Assembly (NCBI GenBank): GCA_030323885.1 | Contig: CM059192.1 | Span: 68,150,785 to 68,214,784 of the forward strand | Direction: 5' to 3' | DNA length: 64,000 bases | From: Branchipolynoe longqiensis | Lineage: Eukaryota > Annelida > Polychaeta > Phyllodocida > Polynoidae | Shown: positions 57,650 through 64,000 of the stretch, one piece after another | Position numbering within the stretch: position 1 is the first letter of the stretch | Layout: each line of letters begins with the position of its first letter | The notes under the pieces: model-generated | What the model was told of the DNA's origin: nothing | Database searches by the model: none | Seen by the model: only the letters and a program-made list of their open reading frames with translations | Translations under genes and position numbers: made by a program

Positions 57650-57668
57650 CGTAATGCTTCGCATTACG
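57650..57668. promoter_or_regulatory. Palindromic terminal site of the split-repeat element
   Basis: Second copy of the 19-bp palindrome, three bases inside the element's right end (GACC boundary at 57671). Confidence 0.7.
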
Positions 57669-57671
57669 ACC

Positions 57672-58286
57672 AAAGTTGCATGGTCCGACAAAATATATAT
57701 TTTCAAAACCAAAACACTTATTTACATTTGATTATATATACCGAGCTTAGATATTAGTGCATTAACTAGTGATTTGGGACAGCATACACAGAATAATCAG
57801 TGAATTTACTACCTCATTGCTGGGACACCTACTTTGAGAAAGCCATCAGACAGGGAACCCATTAACCAATTAGGTCAATCTCATGACCTGACTAGCGTTG
57901 CCCTCATTACCAGTAGCATATATGGCTTTAGTCCGGTTCCAGGACACATAGTGGAAGTTTGATGGTGTAAGATGAGTCTTACCAGCTGGATGAACCAGAC
58001 TTAGTCAGTGGAAAATAGTAGGAGACCAGACTACCTAGAAATTAGTAGGTCAGCTCACATCATGTGGCCATCGTGAGATGACCATCTGTGTCATAGCTCC
58101 CAGGACTTTTGGCAAGCTTGTCGAAAGTATTTTGGGTTCTTTCGGCTCAAATTGCTCCAAAATTAAGCCATTTTTCTTCAAAGTTACTTGATACTAGTGA
58201 CTATTAGGTTATAATGGTCAACCTGAACTCTTTATCTAAAAAATAAGTAAAACAATTCAAACGCCATCGGACCCTGCAACTTTAAG
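57672..58286. mobile_element. TTAA-type MITE, rearranged
   Basis: Begins AAAGTTGCATGGTCCGACAAA directly after the split-repeat element and ends CATCGGACCCTGCAACTTTAA. It holds extra sequence in the middle. The split-repeat element may have inserted at its edge. Confidence 0.6.
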
Positions 58287-58339
58287 TCAAATGGCCTGGA
58301 AGTGAGGGGTGCACCGAGAGAATACAAAAAAAAAGGTTT

Positions 58340-59046
58340 TAAGTTTCTATAATTTTTCTGAGATAAATATATCAAATTGATGGGTTATAATCTACCTTAC
58401 TTTGGTTTGAAGTAACTTCTATTTTAAATGCCTAACTTTAGAGATATTTGAAGTGCAAACATGTTATATTAGTTTTTGCAAGCACGCCAAAACTTTGACA
58501 CTATAAGTATAAGCTTCAGCCGTAACAGGTTCTATTAAACTGTCTTAGTACCCCTTCTATGCAGCAACAAATGCTTAATAAGTGCACCAGTATTTAGATT
58601 TAACAAGTAGGTTCACAACTAGATAAGTGTGTTGGTTTTGAAAATCTTATGCTTTCATCAGACTATTCAGTTTTAACATAAGATCCCCTGCTCACGATGA
58701 GTTAATATGTGAATGTTTAAAGTTGCATATTCTGATGGTTTTGAGTTTCTATAATTTTTCTGAGATAAATATTTCAAATTGATGGTTATAATCCACCTTA
58801 TTTGATTTGAAGTAACTTCTGTTTTAAATGGCTAACATGTCAAATTAGTTTTGCTAAGCACGTCAAATCTCTAACCCCATAAGCTTAAGCTGTAACAGGT
58901 TCTATTAAATTGTCTTACTATTCTCTTCTATGCAGCAACAAATGCTTCATAAGTGAACCAGTATCTAAGTTGGATATGTAAGTTCTCATCTAGATAAGCG
59001 CCTTTGTTTTGAAAACTTGATGATTTCATCAGACTATGCAGCTTAG
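58340..59046. mobile_element. Two adjacent TTAA-type MITE copies
   Basis: A copy lacking its left end (58340-58676) and a fuller one (58717-59046), both with TTCTATTAAA-TTGTC and AATGCTTAATAAGTG landmarks and CATCAGACTAT right ends. Confidence 0.7.
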
Positions 59047-59511
59047 ACCCTAGATAAAAGATTCACCCGATACTTGTAGTACACGGGTGAACGGCAACGT
59101 AGTCTAAATACGGGCGAAAATAGCGTTAGTATGGAACCACAAGTAGAATGCTTGGCATCAGTGTCAAATGGTGACTTATATCAACACAGAGTTGGTGAAA
59201 TGGGACAGAATGCAAAAAGACAAGATGGCGGCCAGAGAATGCCGTCAATTTCACTTTTAAATTGCATTAAAGTATATGTTTTATTATATTTTCCAACGCA
59301 AAAGTAGCGGGTAAACATGAAGACATATACAAATAATAAATGTTGCTTCTTACATTGTGAAATTAGGCTCTCATAAAGACTTAATTCATAAGCCCGATTT
59401 TTCGACCGTTTTTATATAAGGCTGGTTTTCACACCTGTACTGGGGTGAATCTTTTATCTACTTAGACCCCTGCTCACGATGAGTCAACATGTGAATGTTT
59501 AAGACCAGTAC

Positions 59512-59609
59512 CTCCAGTTGTCCGTTCTGTACAGCCATGTGCAGTGCCGTGTTGCCCTCGTTGTCGTGAGCTTGCACAAACTTCCTCTCACCCTTCCCAT
59601 ACTTGTCAG
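59512..59609 (-). CDS. TRPA1: TRPA1 ankyrin exon
   Basis: A 98-bp exon, acceptor CTTCCAG, donor GTACTG, starting with two bases of a split codon and ending in phase 0. It encodes a charged insert (K-G-E-R-K-F) and the first half of an ankyrin repeat, N-T-A-L-H-M-A-V-Q-N-G-Q-L-E. The next exon supplies the second half, and the combined repeat has the canonical 33-residue period. Confidence 0.9.
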
Positions 59610-59649
59610 CTGGAAGAACAGACAGATAATGGTATATCATGACCAAAGG

Positions 59650-59985
59650 GGTTGGCTGAATGAGTTGAGCGTCCGCCTCCCGTTTTGGTAGATCGTAAGA
59701 TTCGAACCCACAGGTTCTAACCCTGGTCGAGTCAAACCAATGACTTACAAAATTTATACTTGTCGCTTCCGAGTCATGCGCTCGGCATTACTTGGATAAG
59801 ACAAGGACTTTTTAGTTCAGTATCAGGATAATGTGACTGAGTTGGAAATCGGGTCATGATGCCAACATCCTGGTCTCCCAGTGGGGCAGCACTATAAAAT
59901 CGCCATGAGTGTGCACTATTACAAGTCGGTACCCGGGCTAATATGTCCTTAGATGTTGCCAGGACATAAAACTCAAACAAACAAA
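59650..59985 (+). repeat. tRNA-derived SINE
   Basis: Full-length plus copy, GGTTGGCTGAATGAGTTGAG to GATGTTGCCAGGACATAAAAC, in the intron between the two rightmost ankyrin exons. Confidence 0.8.
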
Positions 59986-60089
59986 CAGATCATGCTTATT
60001 GGTAAAACTGATGCGTGGAGCGGGGAACACAGCACAATTCCTAGTAGTAGTATGAAGCCGGTAGATGGCGCCACTGTGCTGCAACCCAC

Positions 60090-60198
60090 CTGCTTTCAGG
60101 AGGACGTCGATACATTGCAAGTGACCTTCAGTTGCCGCCCACATGAGCGCTGTGACGTCATTAATGTCACGATCCAAAGTTGACGCTCCACGAGAGAT
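60090..60198 (-). CDS. TRPA1: TRPA1 ankyrin exon (first in window)
   Basis: A 109-bp exon between acceptor TTTTGTCAG and donor GTGGGT, entering in phase 0 and leaving with one base. It encodes most of an ankyrin repeat with the typical core T-A-L-M-W-A-A-T-E-G-H followed by C-I-D-V-L-L-K-A. The leftover G joins CT of the next exon to make Ala. The upstream exon is not in the window; the region to its right is occupied by an LTR element on the opposite strand. Confidence 0.88.
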
Positions 60199-60697
60199 CT
60201 GACAAAACAACGTCAATGTTTACTATTAGTTAGTAACACTATTCTGCTAACAGTAGATGATACACTATTTCAACCACCGACCCGCCCTCTCACGGCAGTT
60301 GCGGAACTACTGTTCTGGTAGCAGTTGTCTGTGCAACACCCCCTGTGAAAAAGGTATTATATGTAGAAGATTTCCACCACCAACATGCGCTCTGATAGTT
60401 GTTGCAAAAACTACTGTGGTAGTGTTTAATACATATACCAAGCGGACAGTGTCAGCCATTTGGACCAGATTCCCCTGTGCTGCCACCTAGCGGGTGTCCA
60501 GAAGTTTGCTCCCTGACCTCCTCATTAGCTGTCCACTAGTTCCATTAGTTTCCACTTCCGGGAACATGTATTGTAGTCTGAAGAACATGCTGGTTGTCCT
60601 CATAGTTGGGTCATTCTCAGAAACTACTTTCCACATATTTAGTTTCCACGTAACATTGTTAATGATTTCTTTGGGAGGAGGGGGCTGGGGGGTGGGG

Positions 60698-60852
60698 TGT
60701 GATGTATAGACACACCGGTCTATGTGTGGAAGCCGGGAACCAGCAACAGGTCATGTGACAAGGTAACAAGGTAAAGAAAGTGGTTCCAATAAACTTCACT
60801 TGCTGTCATGAGACACAGCTGTCAAGGTCTTGTTCCTTTTACATATCTTACA
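60698..60852 (+). repeat. 5' LTR of Ty3/gypsy-type element (predicted)
   Basis: Starts TGTGATGTATAGACACACC, ends ATATCTTACA, with TG...CA borders and an AATAAA at 60788. The right border is fixed by the adjoining primer-binding site. The left border is the best TG in range and is uncertain, since the 3' LTR is outside the window. Confidence 0.6.
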
Positions 60853-60863
60853 TGGTGTCAGAT
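60853..60863 (+). promoter_or_regulatory. Primer-binding site, tRNA-Leu-like
   Basis: TGGTGTCAGA follows the LTR end at once. TGGTGTCA is complementary to the 3' end of tRNA-Leu (…TGACACCA), a primer used by many animal Ty3/gypsy elements. Confidence 0.65.
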
Positions 60864-60883
60864 GTACATGAACAAATGCCAAC

Positions 60884-61654
60884 ATGACGTCGACAGGATT
60901 GAGGCCACCGGCTCCCTTAAATTTGGAAGGAAATGTGGCACTGAATTGGCGGACTTGGTTCCGTATGTACACGTTGTATGCCGGGGCTACAGGAATCAGC
61001 TCTAAGAGTGAGAAAATGCAGTGTAATTCTTTCCTGTATGTTGCGGGGACAGAAGCTCAGAAAGTTTTTGAAACTATGCAGTTTGAGACAGGCGAGCAAG
61101 ACAAGATGATTCCATTGACGGAGGCTTCTAAGAAATACTGCACGGGGAAGTCGAACCGGACTATTGTGAGATACCAGTTTAATACATATAATCAGGGCTC
61201 CGAAGGAATGGACTCGTATGTGAGAGAGCTACAGCACCGGATCGCCCTGTGCGATTTTGGGGACTCGGAAGAATCTATATTGTGTGATAGATTAGTTTGC
61301 GGTGTGAAGAGTGACAAGTTGAGAGATAGGCTGTTACAAACCCTGGATTTAACTTTGCAGCATTGTTTAGAGTTATGCAGGCTAAGTGAGCATGATTCAA
61401 CACGGCTAGCCTGTCATGCGGACAGGCAAGGAGACACTGACGTCCATGAAGTGAGTAGGTGGGAAAACAGAAGGACACGCCCCCCTTTTTCGTCATGCCA
61501 CGCCCCCCCACAACAGTACCACCGGTGCGGAACAGGCGAATGGCACCGACGGGAAACGCCCCCCGCCGGAGCGAGTGCACTCGGTGCGGATATATACACG
61601 CGAGAGAGTCCTGCCCTGCACAGGGAAAGCAGTGCATTACATGTGGGCGGGTAG
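60884..61654 (+). CDS. Gag of Ty3/gypsy-type element
   Basis: A 256-codon ORF starting 31 bp after the primer site. The capsid-like part includes L-N-W-R-T-W-F-R-M-Y and Y-V-R-E-L-Q-H-R-I-A-L-C-D-F-G, followed by D-R-L-V-C-G-V and L-R-D-R-L-L, the usual signature of retrotransposon Gag. The Gag homology leaves this frame near 61485, where a slip of one base back leads into the zinc-knuckle frame. Confidence 0.85.
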   Translation: MTSTGLRPPAPLNLEGNVALNWRTWFRMYTLYAGATGISSKSEKMQCNSFLYVAGTEAQKVFETMQFETGEQDKMIPLTEASKKYCTGKSNRTIVRYQFNTYNQGSEGMDSYVRELQHRIALCDFGDSEESILCDRLVCGVKSDKLRDRLLQTLDLTLQHCLELCRLSEHDSTRLACHADRQGDTDVHEVSRWENRRTRPPFSSCHAPPQQYHRCGTGEWHRRETPPAGASALGADIYTRESPALHRESSALHVGG

Positions 61655-61749
61655 GTCATTTCGCTAAAGTGTGTAGAAGTGAACAGCGACTGCGAACACC
61701 AGTGAACGCCATAAATATGGATGAACAAGAAAGATATGAAGAGGAATAG
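61459..61749 (+). CDS. Nucleocapsid zinc-knuckle segment (-1 frame relative to Gag)
   Basis: In the frame of pol, this stretch holds C-T-R-C-G-Y-I-H-A-R-E-S-C and C-I-T-C-G-R-V-G-H-F-A-K-V-C, a CCHC knuckle pair. It ends at a TAG (61747-61749) and pol continues in the same frame. Its own Met at 61459 is probably not a start. Confidence 0.8.
   Translation: MGKQKDTPPFFVMPRPPTTVPPVRNRRMAPTGNAPRRSECTRCGYIHARESCPAQGKQCITCGRVGHFAKVCRSEQRLRTPVNAINMDEQERYEEE
61483..61489 (+). promoter_or_regulatory. Candidate -1 frameshift heptamer
   Basis: C CCT TTT in Gag's frame, an X XXY YYZ heptamer in the phase needed to move from Gag into the zinc-knuckle/pol frame. GC-rich sequence follows. A one-base deletion would give the same appearance. 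Confidence 0.5.
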
Positions 61750-64000
61750 GGAGGTGCGTCAGCTACAAGGGAAGAGGCGGAGTTGGACGACATGTTCGTC
61801 GGAGAGGTTTCAAGTGATATGGAAGCCAATGGAAGTGAACAGATAAGACTGTGGTTCGAGGATGTCAACATATGTAATGTGAGCGTACGGTTTAAATTAG
61901 ACAGTGGGTCGCAGGCAAATATTCTGCCTGAAAGTGTGTTCATGACCTTGCCGAACATGGCTATGAAGAAACCACAGTGTCGGCTCATTACGTATTCTGG
62001 CGAAAGAATACACCCGCGAGGAGAAGTGGTAATCAATGTGCGAGGAGTACCTCTGACATTTCAAGTAATTGACAATGGATGCCCGATACTCGGGAAGGAG
62101 GCGTGTGTCAGCCTCAAGCTCATCGAGAGGATAAATAGTGTGGACGTTGAAGTACAGCCTCAGGCGGAGAACCGAGAAGCAAGAAAAATGGTAAAGAATT
62201 ATAACGATGTATTTACAGGGTTGGGTTGCATTAAGGTTGATGCTACAATCCATGTAGACAGTAGTATTGCCCCTGTAATTGATCCACCCAGGCGCATCCC
62301 TCATGCAATTAGCGGTGCAGTGCGGGAGGAACTGGATCGCATGCTGAAATTGGGGGTGATAGTAGAGCAAAATGAACCAACAGAGTGGGTAAATTCTATT
62401 ACCATTGTGAAGAAACCTGACACAATTAGAGTGTGCTTGGACCCCACCAAGCTGAATAAAGCTATTCTCCGGGGGCCATATCCTATAAGAACTGTGGAAC
62501 AAGTTGTAGCTCAGACCGCGGGCGCTCAATATTTTACAGTGTTAGATGCACAAAGCGGTTATTGGCAGGTTGTCCTCGATGAGCCAAGTTCACGCCTATG
62601 TACCTTTAATACCCCTTGGGGTCGTTATAGATATACCCGGCTGCCTTTTGGGATAAAGACGGCTGGGGATATTTTCATCCAAGAGATGGATAAAATACTT
62701 AGAGGAATACAAGGAGTAACAGTAATAGCTGATGACATTTTAATTTACGGATGCAGTGTAAAAGAACATAACAACAGATTGGAAGCGGTGTTAAGGAAAG
62801 CTAGAGAAGTTGGATTAAAATTAAACCCTAAGAAGTCACGGGTATGTAGAACAGAGGTAGAGTACGTGGGACATTTGTTGACAGCTGAGGGCCTTAAGCC
62901 AAACCCGGAGCGAGTACAGGCGATCAATGAAATGGCAACCCCATCCGACAAATCAGGTGTGCAAAGATTCTTGGGGATGGTTGGATATGTCCATAAGTTT
63001 ATTCCTAATTTATCGGAAATAGCCAAGCCTTTGAGAATCTTGCTAACTAAAACTGTAGCCTGGCACTGGGATGCACCACAGGAGGAGGCATTTAACAAAT
63101 TGAAAATGTTACTGATCACGGCTCCTGTGTTAAAATATTACGAAGTGGAGAAAAACCTGACGATGCAAGTAGATGCATCGAAGTCAGGGCTGGGTGCGGC
63201 ATTGTTTCAGGAAAAAAGGCCTATTAGTTTGGCATCTAAAGCTTTAGATAAATGTCAGAGTAACTATGCTGTGATTGAGAAAGAGATGCTTGCGATCTGT
63301 TTCGGCTGTGCCAAATTTCATGAGTATATTTTTGGCCAAGAAGTCACGGTCGAGACGGATCACAAGCCTCTGGTTGATATAATGAATAAACCGATACATG
63401 AGTTAACTGCCAGGTTACAGAGAATGAGAATGAGAATGCAGAATTATGATTTAAAGGTAGTGTACATTAAAGGGACAGATATGTATTTTGCCGATACGCT
63501 GTCAAGAGCGCATACAACAAATGTGAAACCGCATAATTTATATGATACATCAATGTCTATTGCAGCTATAAGCTACGTTGAGGAAGAGTTGGAAGAAATA
63601 GCGTATGAAACCAACAGAGATCCAACTCTAAGCAAGTTAAAAGAATACGTTCAACAAGGTTGGCCAGATGACAAAGACACTCCTCCGGAAATGAAGCCTT
63701 ATCAAATGTATAAAGACGATTTGACAATACATAGAAATGTAATAATGAAAAACACACGAATAGTAATTCCACACAAATTGCAGAAAAATATGCTTAAGAA
63801 AATACACAGCTCACATCTCGGTGTCGTTAAATGCAAACAGCTGGCCCGTGACTACATTTTCTGGCCGGGGTTAGATAAACAAATACAAGATACGGTGTCA
63901 AGATGCAATATATGTCTGGAGGAGAGAAATCGGCCACAAAAAGAGCCATTGATTAACCATGAAATACCACAGATTCCATTCTATAAGGTAGGAGCTGATT
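61750..64000 (+). CDS. Pol of Ty3/gypsy-type element: protease, RT, RNase H, start of integrase (runs off window)
   Basis: The frame is open from the TAG at 61747 to the window edge, 750 codons without a stop, with the first Met at 61792. Domains in order: protease with L-D-S-G-S-Q-A-N (about 61897); RT with V-L-D-A-Q-S-G-Y-W-Q (62541), L-P-F-G and V-I-A-D-D-I-L-I-Y-G (about 62720); RNase H with Q-V-D-A-S-K-S-G-L-G (63165), I-E-K-E-M-L-A and T-D-H-K-P-L; integrase zinc finger H-x3-H ... C-N-I-C (about 63800-63915). The RT box reads I-A-D-D with both aspartates. This order (RT before integrase) marks Ty3/gypsy. The open frame suggests a young insertion. Confidence 0.92.

Larger units (their letters stand above)
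54889..57671 (-). mobile_element. Non-autonomous tyrosine-recombinase retroelement with split direct repeats
   Basis: Read on the minus strand the order is A1 (57671 to about 57365), gag-like ORF, B1 (about 55715-55465), A2 (55464 to about 55160), B2 (about 55115-54889). This A1-ORF-B1-A2-B2 layout is the split direct repeat of Ngaro/PAT-like elements. There is no RT, RNase H or recombinase, so it must be moved by enzymes from elsewhere. It is GC-rich against an AT-rich host and has no obvious target-site duplication. Confidence 0.85.
5848..60198 (-). other. TRPA1: TRPA1-type channel gene, partial (both ends outside window)
   Basis: This span holds a minus-strand gene for a TRPA1-family cation channel of the plasma membrane, known in animals as a sensor of irritants and temperature. 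Eighteen consecutive exon positions can be read, each bounded by AG and GT with matching codon phase: ankyrin repeats, the linker with the TRPA1-like W-R-D-C and F-D-Y blocks, pre-S1, S1, S2, S3-S4, and two alternative S5 exons. Without counting the duplicated block, the exons encode about 410 residues of ankyrin domain before the linker, so the first third of that domain and the N-terminus must lie right of the window. The pore loop, S6 and C-terminus lie left of it. No promoter or poly(A) site is visible. The family assignment rests on domain order and on residue matches in the linker and S2-S5; I am confident of TRPA, and fairly confident of TRPA1 rather than another TRPA clade. Confidence 0.9.

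Noticed and set aside
57326..57712. N-terminal extension of the 478-codon frame above the Met at 57325
   Set aside because: This part lies in the A1 repeat unit and crosses the element's end into a MITE; the basic M-P-G-R-G-K start is more likely.

Overview
The window is eukaryotic, animal nuclear DNA: short exons with GT-AG splice sites, long introns, and a very dense load of tRNA-derived SINEs, TIR elements, tyrosine-recombinase retrotransposons and an LTR retrotransposon. The one host gene is a TRPA1-type cation channel on the minus strand. The marine-invertebrate style of the mobile elements (DIRS/Ngaro-like elements, tRNA SINEs, large insertion differences between near-identical copies) suggests a highly heterozygous invertebrate. 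I cannot name the species or phylum from sequence alone.

TRPA1 gene, read right to left. Ankyrin-repeat exons run from 60198 down to about 22957, cytoplasmic linker and pre-S1 exons from 18724 to 15529, S1 at 14334-14142, S2 at 11851-11732, S3-S4 at 11014-10787, then two alternative S5 exons at 8185-8111 and 5937-5848. All junctions keep phase. The N-terminus lies beyond the right edge; the pore loop, S6 and C-terminus lie beyond the left edge. Together the exons encode about 0.4 of the ankyrin domain count upwards to S5 of a canonical TRPA1.

A ~14-kb block is present twice in direct orientation: copy A 23075-37020 and copy B 38613-52350, separated by 1.1 kb containing a recombinase element and a 500-N gap. 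Both hold the same seven ankyrin exons, nearly identical. Uncollapsed haplotypes are the simplest explanation, although a true tandem duplication would also stay in frame.

Mobile elements: a decayed Ngaro/DIRS-like element with gag, RT, RNase H and tyrosine recombinase (about 480-4380, plus); a recombinase ORF next to an 88-bp perfect inverted repeat (37021-38112, minus); a GC-rich gag-only element with complete split direct repeats (54889-57671, minus); and a Ty3/gypsy-type LTR element entering from 60698 and running off the right edge (plus). LINE tails, many SINEs and several MITE families (TTAA-flanked, pogo-like, and others) fill the introns. Tandem repeats sit directly upstream of the 3' splice sites of the S1, S2 and S3-S4 exons.
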